A DNA stretch of 64,000 bases from Mycobacterium sp. DL440 (GTDB lineage Bacteria; Actinomycetota; Actinomycetes; Mycobacteriales; Mycobacteriaceae): the NCBI RefSeq assembly GCF_011745145.1, contig NZ_CP050191.1, positions 957,991 through 1,021,990 of the forward strand, written 5' to 3'. The notes beneath the pieces are model-generated. The model was not told the DNA's origin and did no database searches. It saw only the letters and a program-made list of their open reading frames with translations. Below, in pieces: positions 9,296 through 17,414 of the stretch; the stretch's first letter is position 1; the number at the start of each line of letters is the position of its first letter. A program made the translations under genes and the position numbers.

Positions 9296-9297
9296 CT

Positions 9298-10413
9298 TCA
9301 GGCGCCTTTCGAGGACAGGTAACTCTCGCGGTGCAGTCCCGAGCCGCCGAACAATTGGAGACCGGTGCGGGCCCGGCGCAGGAACAGGTGGGCCGGGTGC
9401 TCCCAGGTGAAAGCGATACCGCCATGCATCTGGACCGCCGACATGGCGGTCGTGTTGTATGCCTCGGCGCATGCGAACCCAGCCAGAGCGATTGCACCAC
9501 GGGCCTTTTCGCTACCTGCGTCATGTTCGGCCGCGGCGTGCTGGGCGGCTGAAGTGGCTGATTCCACCTGCACCAGCAGGTCGGCGGCCATGTGTTTGAG
9601 GGCCTGGAAGCTGCCGATGGGACGGCCGAACTGGATCCGGGTCTTGAGGTAATCGACGGTGATGTCGAAGACGCGCCGGGTCCCGCCGACCTGTTCGCCG
9701 GCCAGCGCGATCACCGCGAGGTCGAGAGCCTGCTGCACCGCGTCCCATCCCGCGGTGCCGAGACGACGGGCCGGGGTGGCGTCGAACGTGTAGGTCGACA
9801 GCGGGACGGTCGGATCGAAAACCGTTGCGGCCGTGCGCTCGAAACCGGCGGCATCAGGTGCGACCTGGAAGATCCCGAAGTCTCCGTTGGTGCGGGCCAC
9901 GACCAGGATCACGTCGGCCACCTGACCGTGGATGACGTAGTGCGCATTGCCGGTCAGGGTGTAGTCGGTGCCGTCCGAAGGAGCCGCTGCCGCCGCACGC
10001 ACCGCGACGCCCTGCGGGGCCCAGGTGCCGCGGGCACCGGTCACCGCGACCGTCCCGACGGAGGTTCCTGCGACCAGCCCCGGCAGCAGACGTTGCTTTT
10101 CGGCGTCGGTGCCTGCTGCCTCGATCAGTGCCGACGACAACACCGCGCTGGACAGGAACGGTGCCGGCAGCAGCGCGGCCCCGGTCGCCTCGGCGACGGC
10201 CTCGAGCTCGAGGGCGCCCAGGCCGACGCCGCCGTACTCGCTGTCGACCAGCAGGCCCGTCACACCCTGCGTCGCCAGCTTGCGCCACAGCTCACGGTCG
10301 AATCCGTCGTCGCTGCCCATCGCCCGGCGCACGTCCTGCTCGGTGCACTCGTCGTGCAGCAACTCGGAGACCGCGGCGGCCAGTTCCGCTCGCTCGGCCA
10401 CGCTGATCGTCAT
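9298..10413 (-). CDS. Acyl-CoA dehydrogenase, partner subunit
   Basis: A 371-residue acyl-CoA dehydrogenase, first gene of the minus-strand group running to 5654. The start is the ATG at 10413 giving M-T-I-S-V-A-E-R; the open frame upstream lacks family similarity. The middle FAD domain is shortened and lacks the S-E-P-x-x-G-S-D loop seen in its neighbour, while the C-terminal R-I-Q-F-G-R-P-I-G-S-F-Q-A and M-H-G-G-I-A-F-T-W-E-H blocks are kept. That division fits the non-catalytic or half-site subunit of a heteromeric dehydrogenase. Confidence 0.83.
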   Translation of the reverse strand: MTISVAERAELAAAVSELLHDECTEQDVRRAMGSDDGFDRELWRKLATQGVTGLLVDSEYGGVGLGALELEAVAEATGAALLPAPFLSSAVLSSALIEAAGTDAEKQRLLPGLVAGTSVGTVAVTGARGTWAPQGVAVRAAAAAPSDGTDYTLTGNAHYVIHGQVADVILVVARTNGDFGIFQVAPDAAGFERTAATVFDPTVPLSTYTFDATPARRLGTAGWDAVQQALDLAVIALAGEQVGGTRRVFDITVDYLKTRIQFGRPIGSFQALKHMAADLLVQVESATSAAQHAAAEHDAGSEKARGAIALAGFACAEAYNTTAMSAVQMHGGIAFTWEHPAHLFLRRARTGLQLFGGSGLHRESYLSSKGA

Positions 10414-10526
10414 GGGATCCGCCTTCCTCGTCGGGTCCATGCAATCCGGCGTGGGCCGTGATGTAAACCACGGATTCGGACACCCGCACGTTTCCGATTG
10501 CGACATGCCGATGCCAATTTTTCTGG

Positions 10527-10586
10527 GCGAGCAGACACAAACCTGCCCTGAAATGACGCGAAAAGGGCAGTTTTCTGTCTGCTCGC
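10527..10586. repeat. Dispersed palindromic repeat, copy 1
   Basis: Imperfect inverted repeat with left arm GCGAGCAGACACAAACCTGC at 10527 and right arm ending TTCTGTCTGCTCGC at 10586, separated by an A-rich centre. A second copy at 30418-30476 shares the same arm sequence. It occupies the gap between the YbaK-like stop and the dehydrogenase start. Similar GAGCAGAC palindromes occur in other mycobacterial intergenic gaps, to my recollection; it resembles a REP-type element and could also act as a transcript end. Confidence 0.75.
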
Positions 10587-10594
10587 GGAACGAA

Positions 10595-11086
10595 TCAGGC
10601 GGACACGGCGATCTCGGCGGTCACTGCGCCGGTGGCCCGAATCAGGTCGGCCGGGGCGAGTGCGATGTCCCAACCCCGCTTGCCCGCGCTGCACAGCACC
10701 TTGTCGAACGCCAGTGCCGAGGCGTCGACGACCGTGGGCAAGGGCCTGCGCTGTCCCAGCGGGGAGATACCGCCCACCACGTAGCCGCTGGAGCGCTGGG
10801 CTGCGGCCGGGTCGGCCATCTCGGCCTTGGGCACCCCGAGCGCCGCGGCCGCGGCCTTGAGCGACAGCTTGGTCGGCACCGGCAGTACCGCTACCGCCAG
10901 GCCCTTGGGCAGCGCGATGACCAGTGTCTTGAACACCTGCTCGGCGGCGAAGCCGTCCGCGGCCAGTTCTGCGACCGCTTCGGCACCGAACGAGTCGTTG
11001 CGGGGGTCGTGGTGGTACTGGACCACCTGATGATCGATACCCGCGGTGACCAGGGCGGCGATCGCCGGGGTTGCTGCTCGGGCCAT
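10595..11086 (-). CDS. YbaK/EbsC-type aminoacyl-tRNA deacylase
   Basis: A 163-residue YbaK-like protein. It has the family's F-K-T-L-V-I core with the catalytic lysine, the L-S-L-K-A-A-A-A-A-L-G segment, and the G-Y-V-V-G-G-I-S-P-L-G-Q turn that defines Cys-tRNA(Pro) deacylases. The likely role is hydrolysis of mischarged tRNA(Pro). Start: ATG at 11086 giving M-A-R-A-A-T-P-A; an upstream ATG would add 11 residues unlike the family. In M. tuberculosis I recall the corresponding region as split (Rv3224A/B); here it is intact. Confidence 0.82.
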   Translation of the reverse strand: MARAATPAIAALVTAGIDHQVVQYHHDPRNDSFGAEAVAELAADGFAAEQVFKTLVIALPKGLAVAVLPVPTKLSLKAAAAALGVPKAEMADPAAAQRSSGYVVGGISPLGQRRPLPTVVDASALAFDKVLCSAGKRGWDIALAPADLIRATGAVTAEIAVSA

Positions 11087-11300
11087 CGGCCCACCGTAAC
11101 GGGGCGCGCCGGGGAACACAGAGACCCCTGGATGCTGTTATTGCTCTCGACACCTGCTCAGCGCTACTTGTCGGTAGCACGCTCTAGGATCTGTAAGGAG
11201 GATTCTGGTGCCAACCGTATGCCTGGAACGGCCGCCGGATACCTACAGGTATTCCGGACCCCTTGGTGGCGCCGCGACAGAAGGGAAGGTGTTTCCCACG

Positions 11301-11945
11301 ATGACTGACGTCGAGCAGGCCGAGCCTGACGCGCCGCAGCCGCCTGAAACCGATGCTGAGCTGACCGCCCGATTCGAACGTGATGCCATCCCGCTGCTGG
11401 ACCAGCTCTATGGCGGCGCATTGCGGATGACCCGCAACCCCGCCGATGCCGAGGACCTGCTGCAGGAAACCATGGTCAAGGCGTATGCCGGCTTCCGGTC
11501 GTTCCGCGAGGGCACGAACCTCAAGGCGTGGCTGTACCGCATTCTGACCAACACCTACATCAACAGCTACCGCAAGAAACAGCGCCAACCCGCTGAGTAC
11601 CCGACCGACGAGATCACCGACTGGCAGCTGGCAGCCAATGCCCAGCATTCTTCGACCGGTCTGCGATCGGCAGAGGTCGAGGCGATGGAGGCGTTGCCCG
11701 ACACCGAGATCAAGGCAGCGCTGCAGGCATTGCCCGAGGAATTCCGGATGGCGGTGTACTACGCCGACGTCGAGGGCTTCCCCTACAAGGAGATCGCCGA
11801 GATCATGGATACTCCCATCGGGACCGTGATGTCCCGACTGCACCGCGGCCGCAAGCAGCTACGTGAACTGCTGGCGGATGTGGCCAGGGATCGCGGCTTC
11901 ATCCGAGGTCAGCAGCTTGGTGAGCCGGAGGAGGTCTCGTCATGA
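11301..11945 (+). CDS. sigH: ECF sigma factor SigH
   Basis: A 214-residue group IV sigma factor. The sigma-2 region spans about residues 25-95 ([18 protein letters not shown], then [12 protein letters not shown]). The sigma-4 region spans about 140-195 ([16 protein letters not shown], then [12 protein letters not shown]). It is very close to M. tuberculosis SigH, the oxidative- and heat-stress sigma factor. The ATG at 11301 matches the conserved length; a GTG at 11208 would add 31 residues. The stop overlaps the anti-sigma start (ATGA), the classical sigH-rshA operon. Confidence 0.95.
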   Translation: MTDVEQAEPDAPQPPETDAELTARFERDAIPLLDQLYGGALRMTRNPADAEDLLQETMVKAYAGFRSFREGTNLKAWLYRILTNTYINSYRKKQRQPAEYPTDEITDWQLAANAQHSSTGLRSAEVEAMEALPDTEIKAALQALPEEFRMAVYYADVEGFPYKEIAEIMDTPIGTVMSRLHRGRKQLRELLADVARDRGFIRGQQLGEPEEVSS

Positions 11946-12247
11946 GTGAGAAGCACGATGAGGACGAGCGCTGGAATCCGCCGGTTGGCCCCGTCGACCC
12001 CGAGCATCCGGAATGCGCCGCGGTGATCGCCGAGGTATGGACGCTGCTGGACGGCGAGTGCACAGCCGAAAGCCGCGACAAGCTCAAGCACCACCTCGAA
12101 GAATGCCCGGCCTGCCTGCGTCATTACGGGGTCGAGGACCGCGTAAAGAAGCTCATCGCGGCCAAGTGCAGTGGTGAAAAGGCTCCCGAGGGGCTGCGGG
12201 AACGGCTGCGGATCCAGATCAGCCGGACCACGATCATCCAGGGCTGA
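11942..12247 (+). CDS. rshA: Redox-sensing anti-sigma factor RshA
   Basis: A 101-residue ZAS-type anti-sigma factor. The zinc motif H51-x3-C55-x2-C58 is present, with an extra cysteine at C25 and C40. Under reducing conditions this family binds and blocks its sigma factor; oxidation of the cysteines releases it. The ATGA overlap with sigH ensures coupled production. The length equals the M. tuberculosis protein as I recall it. Confidence 0.93.
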   Translation: MSEKHDEDERWNPPVGPVDPEHPECAAVIAEVWTLLDGECTAESRDKLKHHLEECPACLRHYGVEDRVKKLIAAKCSGEKAPEGLRERLRIQISRTTIIQG

Positions 12248-12280
12248 CGGGGCACGTAGGCTCGGGCGGCCCGACGACAA

Positions 12281-12311
12281 ACCGCCCGATCTCCGAAGGG
12301 AGTCGGGCGGT
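12281..12311. terminator. Hairpin between rshA and bL37 gene
   Basis: A GC-rich hairpin, ACCGCCCGATCTCC paired with GGGAGTCGGGCGGT around a short loop and one bulged T. It sits between two convergent genes. On the minus strand it is followed by a short TTTG tract, so it may end the bL37 transcript and possibly that of sigH-rshA as well. Confidence 0.65.
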
Positions 12312-12329
12312 CACAGTCTGCCGAAGTGG

Positions 12330-12422
12330 CTAGCGCACTGACTTTGAACCGGCGTTGGGGCGCTTGCCGTGGTTCGCCTTCGAGTGCTTGCGGTCCCGCT
12401 TCTTGCGGCCACGCTTGGCCAT
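12330..12422 (-). CDS. Ribosomal protein bL37 (30 aa)
   Basis: A very short gene encoding 30 residues, 14 of them K or R, beginning M-A-K-R-G-R-K-K-R-D-R-K-H-S-K-A-N-H-G-K. This matches the actinobacterial bL37 protein (also annotated AURKAIP1/COX24 domain), a small component of the mycobacterial 50S subunit. A perfect GGAGG lies at 12429-12433, seven bases before the ATG. It is monocistronic and convergent with rshA. Its size makes it easily missed. Confidence 0.92.
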   Translation of the reverse strand: MAKRGRKKRDRKHSKANHGKRPNAGSKSVR

Positions 12423-12557
12423 GATGATCCTCCAGATGGTGTAAGAGCTTGCTCTCTAGTGTCTCATGCCCCGGGGGCAACGTTGTCCACCCGGGGTTGT
12501 GGTTCGATATAGGCCGCAGAAGTAGTCGGGTTAGCGCCGGAGTGAAGTGGGGTGAAG

Positions 12558-12773
12558 ATGGCCGAGGACGTTCGCGCCGAAATCGTGGCCAGTGTGCTCG
12601 AGGTCGTGGTTCACGAGGGCGATCAGATCGGTGCGGGGGACACCCTGGTGCTGCTCGAGTCCATGAAGATGGAGATCCCGGTGCTCGCCGAGATCGCGGG
12701 CACCGTCACCAAGGTCAACGTCGCCGAGGGCGACGTGATCCAGGCCGGCCACCTCATCGCGGTGATCGACTGA
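12558..12773 (+). CDS. Biotinylated carrier protein TB7.3-like
   Basis: A 71-residue single biotinyl/lipoyl domain. The biotinylation motif E-S-M-K-M-E is centred on K37 and sits on the usual hairpin, with the mirrored G-T-V-T-K-V-N-V half following. It is close to M. tuberculosis TB7.3 (Rv3221c), which I recall begins M-A-E-D-V-R-A-E-I-V, so the ATG at 12558 is preferred to the GTG at 12552. Such free domains could serve biotin-dependent acyl-CoA carboxylases; the partner enzyme is not in this window. Confidence 0.92.
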   Translation: MAEDVRAEIVASVLEVVVHEGDQIGAGDTLVLLESMKMEIPVLAEIAGTVTKVNVAEGDVIQAGHLIAVID

Positions 12774-12837
12774 CTCGGTTCGTTTCCGTGCTCCCGGTGG
12801 ACGGTTTCCTCTCTGCCCCTCACGTGCGCGGTGCCTG

Positions 12838-14337
12838 ATGTCTACCCTCGGTGATCTGCTCGCCGAGCACACCGTGTTGCCCGGCAGTGCGGTGGACCAC
12901 CTGCACGCGGTGGTCGGGGAGTGGCAGTTGTTGGCAGATCTGTCGTTCGCCGATTATCTGATGTGGGTGCGACGCGACGACGGCGTACTGGTGTGCGTCG
13001 CGCAGGTGCGGCCCAACACCGCTCCCACTGTCTTGTTGGCCGACTCGGTCGGCACCCTGGCCGCTGCCGCAGACCACCACGTCATCACGACGGCCTTCTC
13101 CTCGGGCGCGATCGGTCGGGGAAACGGTGGTACGCAACGACATTCGCCCGACCTTCCCGGTCTGAACGTGGAAGCGGTCCCGGTGCGCCACCGAGATCAC
13201 GTGGTCGCGGTGTTGACCCACCAGACCGCTCTGGCCGCCCGTCGGATGGCCAGCCCGCTGGAGGGCGCCTACCTGGACTGTGCGAGCGATCTGCTGCACA
13301 TGCTGTCCGAGGGAACCTTCCCGAACGTCGGCGATCTGGCCATGTCGCGTTCCAGCCCGCGGGTGGGCGACGGGTTCATCCGCCTCGACGAGGTCGGCGA
13401 CGTGGTGTTCGCCAGTCCCAATGCCATCTCGGCGTATCACCGCATGGGCCTGGCTTCCGAGCTCGACGGGCACAATCTGGTCACCGTCACCCGGCCGTTG
13501 ATCTCCGACCCGTTCGAGGCCCAGGAACTGGCCAACCACGTCCGCGACTCGCTGGCCGGTGGCTCCAGCATGCGCATGGAGGTCGATGCCGCCGGTGCGG
13601 CCGTGCTGTTGCGGACGCTGCCGCTGGTCGTGCATGGCGCCGCGGTAGGTGCCGCCGTGCTGATCCGCGACGTCACCGAGGTCAAACGGCGTGACCGTGC
13701 GCTGCTGAGCAAGGACGCGACCATCCGGGAGATCCATCACCGGGTGAAGAACAATCTGCAGACCGTGGCAGCCCTGCTGCGGCTGCAGGCGCGCCGGACC
13801 AACAACCTGGAGGCTCGCGAGGCGCTGATCGAATCGGTGCGACGGGTGTCGTCGATAGCGCTGGTGCACGACGCGTTGTCGATGTCGGTCGACGAGGAGG
13901 TCAACCTCGACGAGGTGATCGACCGAATCCTGCCGATCATGAACGATGTCGCCTCGGTGGATACCCCGATCCGGATCAACCGCGACGGGGCGCTCGGCGT
14001 GCTCGACGCCGACCGTGCGACCGCGTTGATCATGGTGATCACCGAATTGGTGCAGAACGCCATCGAGCACGCCTTCGACGCCGACACGCCCCAGGGTTGC
14101 GTGACGATCCGGGCCGAGCGCTCGGCCCGCTGGCTCGATGTCGTGGTGCACGACGATGGGCGTGGGGTGCCCGACGGGTTCAGCCTGGAGAAGTCCGACC
14201 GGTTGGGTCTGCAAATCGTGCGAACGCTGGTCACCGCGGAATTGGACGGGTCCTTGGGCATGCACGATGTCGCGTCGGGGGGAACCGATGTGGTGCTGCG
14301 GGTGCCGATCGGTAGGCGGAGTCGCGGCGTCCAGTGA
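12838..14337 (+). CDS. pdtaS: Sensor histidine kinase PdtaS
   Basis: A 499-residue soluble kinase with N-terminal GAF-like (about 1-150) and PAS-like (about 170-285) domains, then a HisKA_2 dimerisation domain. The phosphoacceptor lies in E-I-H-H-R-V-K-N-N-L-Q (H300 or H301). The HATPase domain shows E-L-V-Q-N-A-I-E-H and D-D-G-R-G-V. It matches PdtaS, the cytosolic kinase of the PdtaS-PdtaR pair, whose partner is an RNA-binding ANTAR regulator. PdtaR is not nearby, as in other mycobacteria. It lies 64 bases after the biotin carrier. Confidence 0.95.
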   Translation: MSTLGDLLAEHTVLPGSAVDHLHAVVGEWQLLADLSFADYLMWVRRDDGVLVCVAQVRPNTAPTVLLADSVGTLAAAADHHVITTAFSSGAIGRGNGGTQRHSPDLPGLNVEAVPVRHRDHVVAVLTHQTALAARRMASPLEGAYLDCASDLLHMLSEGTFPNVGDLAMSRSSPRVGDGFIRLDEVGDVVFASPNAISAYHRMGLASELDGHNLVTVTRPLISDPFEAQELANHVRDSLAGGSSMRMEVDAAGAAVLLRTLPLVVHGAAVGAAVLIRDVTEVKRRDRALLSKDATIREIHHRVKNNLQTVAALLRLQARRTNNLEAREALIESVRRVSSIALVHDALSMSVDEEVNLDEVIDRILPIMNDVASVDTPIRINRDGALGVLDADRATALIMVITELVQNAIEHAFDADTPQGCVTIRAERSARWLDVVVHDDGRGVPDGFSLEKSDRLGLQIVRTLVTAELDGSLGMHDVASGGTDVVLRVPIGRRSRGVQ

Positions 14338-14453
14338 GTCAGGGTGGGTACAGGACGTTCACAGTGGGACGTCAGTACCACTCAAGCAATTACGCAGTTG
14401 CGTCAAATGCGAAATGTGATGACTATTACGCAATTTGCTGTCGATAAATGCCG

Positions 14454-14494
14454 CAAAAAAAGCTATGGCCCCGACATTCGTCGGAGCCATAGCT
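14454..14494 (-). terminator. Intrinsic terminator of whiB1
   Basis: Stem AGCTATGGCCCCGAC and GTCGGAGCCATAGCT with loop ATTC (14461-14494), flanked on the minus-strand exit by a run of seven T. This is a strong rho-independent terminator for whiB1. Lying between convergent genes, it may also stop pdtaS transcripts, though the plus-strand exit lacks a T tract. Confidence 0.88.
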
Positions 14495-14517
14495 TGCGTC
14501 GGGATCTGGACCGAAGG

Positions 14518-14772
14518 TCAGACTCCGGTGCGGGCCTTGGTGCGGGCGTTGCGACGCTTGAGTGCACGACGCTCGTCCTCGCTCATCCCGCCCCACACGC
14601 CGGCGTCCTGGCCGGAGTCCAAGGCCCAGGTGAGGCACTCGGTGGTCACGGGGCAGCGGTTGCACACCAGCTTCGCGTCAGCGATCTGAGCAAGCGCCGG
14701 GCCACTGTTTCCCACGGGGAAGAACAGCTCCGGATCTTCGTCGCGACAGACGGCCTTGTGGCGCCAATCCAT
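14518..14772 (-). CDS. whiB1: WhiB1 iron-sulfur regulator
   Basis: An 84-residue Wbl protein with four cluster cysteines C9, C37, C40 and C46, the G-V-W-G-G turn near residues 58-62, and a basic tail (R-R-A-L-K-R-R-N-A-R-T-K-A-R). Length and spacing equal WhiB1, the essential NO-sensing Wbl that binds sigma-A. The ATG at 14772 is set by the invariant M-D-W-R-H-K-A-V-C start. A CRP-type operator lies about 150 bases upstream. Confidence 0.95.
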   Translation of the reverse strand: MDWRHKAVCRDEDPELFFPVGNSGPALAQIADAKLVCNRCPVTTECLTWALDSGQDAGVWGGMSEDERRALKRRNARTKARTGV

Positions 14773-14922
14773 ATAGATCAAACTCCTCGTTAGACATGTC
14801 ATGTGTGCGCGGCGAAGCGCACCAGATTTTCTTCGGCTGTTAACGCGTGCACACGAATGTTTCTGCACTGTTGCATTGATGCTTTCACAGGCTGAACAGA
14901 TGTCAATAGCATTGAGTTAACA

Positions 14923-14938
14923 CGTGGGCAATGTCACT
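14923..14938 (-). promoter_or_regulatory. CRP-type site upstream of whiB1
   Basis: Read on the minus strand the site is AGTGACATTGCCCACG. It differs at two positions from the CRP site that I recall for M. tuberculosis whiB1 (AGTGA-N6-CCACG type). It is about 151 bases ahead of the whiB1 ATG, within the 259-base gap 14773-15031, in which no gene was found. cAMP-CRP control of whiB1 is inferred. Confidence 0.6.
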
Positions 14939-15031
14939 GGGTGGGGCGGTGACCGGAACCCTCACTCCTGTGTACTACACTCTGGATCTAGCTGCGCCCT
15001 AATTCCACCTTAAGGGGTGTGTTTGCGCAGG

Positions 15032-15994
15032 TCAATCAATTTTATTTGTCGGCGCGACGACGCTCAGTGCCTCGGGAACCGACGTGAACGTCATAGTTTC
15101 GCGCGTGCCGATGTAATCTCCGTCAATCTGGCAGGCGGCAGGCGTGTTGCTCGTCACGGTGACCGATGAGACGTTGTCGTCTCGGATCAGATGCTTGGCC
15201 TCGAGGCGCGGGTTGCGGGCCACCATCTGGCGGACCAGCCGCAGATTCGCCCAGATGTTCATGCTCGTGGTGGCGAACACGCCCAAGCCGGTGTCGAACG
15301 TGGTGTCGGGGTTCGTCCACACCGGGCGGCTGTTCGCATACGTCCACGGACTGGAGTTCGACACGAACGCGAAGTGCACCCCGTCGACCGGATCGGCGCC
15401 CGGCAGCTGCAGGGTCAGGGTCGGTTCCCTGCGCACGCTGGTCAGGAACTCGCGCACAGCGACCCGGATGTAGCGCGATGCGGTGACCTTGCGTCCCTTC
15501 GCGCGCTGGGCCTCCACGGCCGCCACCACGTGGCCGTCCACGCCCATCCCGGCGGTGAACACACCCCAGCGCTCCCCGCAGTCCATCAGACCGATGCGGC
15601 GCCACGGGCGCCCCATCCGATAGCCGCCGAGCAGGTCGATGAGTTGGTTGGTGGCCTCGATGGGATCGGGGCTGATGCCCAGTGCCCGGGCGAAGACGTT
15701 GGCCGAACCACCCGGGACGACTGCCACCGCGGGCGCCAGGGCGGCATCGGGACGGGTCCCACACTCGCCGAGCACGCCGTTGACGACCTCGTTGACCGTG
15801 CCGTCGCCGCCGTGCACGATCAGCACATCCACACCGTCGCGGGCGGCGTCGCGGGCGATCTCGATGGCGTGACCTCGGTGATTGGTGTGTTCGACGGTCA
15901 GCGTCACCCGGCTTTCCAGCGCGTGGGCGAGCAGGTCACGCCCGGCCGGGGTGGTCGAGGTCGCGTTCGGATTGACGATCAGCACGGCACGCAC
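15032..15994 (-). CDS. YegS/diacylglycerol-kinase-type lipid kinase
   Basis: A 320-residue protein beginning M-R-A-V-L-I-V-N-P-N-A-T-S from a GTG at 15994. It has the lipid-kinase nucleotide motif G-G-D-G-T-V-N-E-V-V-N-G near residues 66-77 and the later G-G-S-A-N-V-F-A-R block. The family phosphorylates diacylglycerol or other lipids at the membrane face. By synteny this corresponds to Rv3218. A long open frame upstream (to 16396) is the opposite reading of the neighbouring gene region and lacks family residues. Confidence 0.86.
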   Translation of the reverse strand: MRAVLIVNPNATSTTPAGRDLLAHALESRVTLTVEHTNHRGHAIEIARDAARDGVDVLIVHGGDGTVNEVVNGVLGECGTRPDAALAPAVAVVPGGSANVFARALGISPDPIEATNQLIDLLGGYRMGRPWRRIGLMDCGERWGVFTAGMGVDGHVVAAVEAQRAKGRKVTASRYIRVAVREFLTSVRREPTLTLQLPGADPVDGVHFAFVSNSSPWTYANSRPVWTNPDTTFDTGLGVFATTSMNIWANLRLVRQMVARNPRLEAKHLIRDDNVSSVTVTSNTPAACQIDGDYIGTRETMTFTSVPEALSVVAPTNKID

Positions 15995-16029
15995 GGGGCA
16001 TGAGCCTAACCGCGCAAGGTGTACAGCCG

Positions 16030-16416
16030 TTATTCGTAAATCTGTCCATCCAGGTAGCGCCACTGGCCGCCCACCCGCTCGAACCGGCTGCGTTCGTGCA
16101 GGATGTGCCGGCTGCCGTCGTGCACGTACTGGGCGCGGAACTCGACCACGCCTTCGGCGTCGTCCTCGCCTCCCGACTCCGTGTCCACGATCTGCAACCG
16201 CCGCCAGGTGAGGGTCTCGTCGAGGGTCAGTTCCGCGGGACGGGTGTCGGGATGCCAGGAGGTCAGCAGGTAGCTGACGTCGCCGACGGCGAACGCGCTG
16301 AACCGCGAGCGCATCAGTGCGACGGCCGTGGGGGCGGCGCGCGCGCCGGTGTGCAGCGGCCCGCAGCAGTCGCCGTAGGCGCGGCCGGTCCCGCACGAGC
16401 AGTCGTGGTCGGTCAC
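16030..16416 (-). CDS. YchJ-family SEC-C motif protein
   Basis: A 128-residue protein with an N-terminal SEC-C-like zinc motif (C-S-C-G-T-G-R-A-Y-G-D-C-C-G at residues 6-19) followed by the YchJ middle domain (A-L-M-R-S-R-F-S-A-F-A-V-G-D-V-S-Y-L-L). The GTG at 16416 places the motif at the N terminus as in the family; the open frame beyond has no similarity. Function is not established. It lies 35 bases before the YegS-type gene on the same strand. Confidence 0.85.
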   Translation of the reverse strand: MTDHDCSCGTGRAYGDCCGPLHTGARAAPTAVALMRSRFSAFAVGDVSYLLTSWHPDTRPAELTLDETLTWRRLQIVDTESGGEDDAEGVVEFRAQYVHDGSRHILHERSRFERVGGQWRYLDGQIYE

Positions 16417-16458
16417 GGGGTCAGTATCTCTTCCCGTCCCGCACGCCGACCCATACGC

Positions 16459-16515
16459 CGAGATCGACGTGAGGGCGGTGAATTCTGCCGATTCACCACC
16501 CTGGCGTCGATCTCG
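16459..16515. repeat. Long inverted repeat between divergent genes
   Basis: Two 25-base arms, starting CGAGATCGACG at 16459 and ending CGTCGATCTCG at 16515, match at 22 of 25 positions around a 7-base loop TCTGCCG. It lies in the divergent gap between the YchJ-like gene and aroQ. The arms differ from the GAGCAGAC repeat at 10527 and 30418, so it is a second palindrome family. Confidence 0.75.
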
Positions 16516-16599
16516 ACGTGGTGAACCAGCGCAATCGGCACAGTCAACGCGTCGGTGTGCCTCGCCACCACCGGCGTGGGCGTCGGTACCGTACTGAAG

Positions 16600-17040
16600 G
16601 TGACCGCACGTCGATTGCTGCTCGTCAACGGACCGAATCTCAACATGCTGGGCACCCGGCAGCCCGAGATCTACGGGTCCACCACGCTGGCTCAGATCGA
16701 GCAGCGGGTGGCCGAGCTGGCCGCCGGGTTCGGCTTCGAGGTCCGCGCCGTGCAGAGCAACCATGAGGGCGCGCTGGTCGACGCCATCCAGGCGGCCCGG
16801 CAGGACTGTGTCGGCATCATCATCAATCCCGCGGCCTACAGCCACACCTCGGTGGCGATCCGCGATGCGCTCAGTGCCGCCGAACTGCCCGTGGTCGAGG
16901 TTCATCTGAGCAATATCCACACCCGGGAGGCGTTCCGGCACCACTCCTACGTGTCGGCCGTCGCGCAGGTGGTGATCGCCGGCGCCGGTCCGGCCGGATA
17001 CGAGTACGCAGTGCGCTACCTGGCGGAGCGGCAGTCGTGA
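16600..17040 (+). CDS. aroQ: Type II 3-dehydroquinate dehydratase
   Basis: A 146-residue type II dehydroquinase: [19 protein letters not shown] near the start carries the mobile loop with R and Y catalytic residues. The active site also shows [17 protein letters not shown] and E-V-H-L-S-N-I. It dehydrates 3-dehydroquinate in the shikimate pathway, or in quinate use. The GTG at 16600 is chosen because the family begins just before L-L-L-V-N-G-P-N. No other aro gene is adjacent, so this may be a second copy beside the aroB-aroK cluster. Confidence 0.9.
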   Translation: MTARRLLLVNGPNLNMLGTRQPEIYGSTTLAQIEQRVAELAAGFGFEVRAVQSNHEGALVDAIQAARQDCVGIIINPAAYSHTSVAIRDALSAAELPVVEVHLSNIHTREAFRHHSYVSAVAQVVIAGAGPAGYEYAVRYLAERQS

Positions 17041-17414
17041 TCCAGCCTCCCTCGATCCGCTACGCAGGTTTTCTGACCGCCGCCGAAGGGATCGCCGCGC
17101 TGATCATGGCGGTCGTGCTCCTGCTGCGGGCGGTGGGCGGTGCCGATCAGCACATCGTCAGCGGTTACGGCACGGCGATCTGGTTCGTGTTGATCGGTGG
17201 TGGGGTGCTGGCCGGCGGCTGGGCGCTGATCACGGCACGGCGTTGGGGCCGGGGGATCGCGGTGCTCACCAACCTGCTGTTGCTGCCGGTGGCCTGGTAC
17301 GTGATCACCTCGCACCACGTGGTGTACGGCGTACTGGTCGGGCTGCTCGCCCTGGTGACCCTGGGCCTGCTGTTCAGCCCGTCCTCGGTGGACTGGATCA
17401 CCGGCCGCAGTTAG
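17037..17414 (+). CDS. Small four-helix membrane protein
   Basis: A 125-residue integral membrane protein with about four hydrophobic segments (roughly residues 8-30, 43-65, 73-92 and 94-113). GTG at 17037 overlaps the aroQ stop (GTGA). By position it corresponds to Rv3217c, a conserved hypothetical. Its 3' end overlaps the convergent acetyltransferase by 4 bases. No catalytic motif is visible. Confidence 0.75.
   Translation: MIQPPSIRYAGFLTAAEGIAALIMAVVLLLRAVGGADQHIVSGYGTAIWFVLIGGGVLAGGWALITARRWGRGIAVLTNLLLLPVAWYVITSHHVVYGVLVGLLALVTLGLLFSPSSVDWITGRS

Noticed and set aside
11225..11251. Possible SigH autoregulatory promoter (GGAAC then GGTA)
   Set aside because: The expected GTT -10 element is absent at N18 or N19; the match is too weak to list.
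12820..14265. 481-residue minus-strand frame opposite pdtaS
   Set aside because: PdtaS is unmistakable on the plus strand; the antisense product shows no domain.
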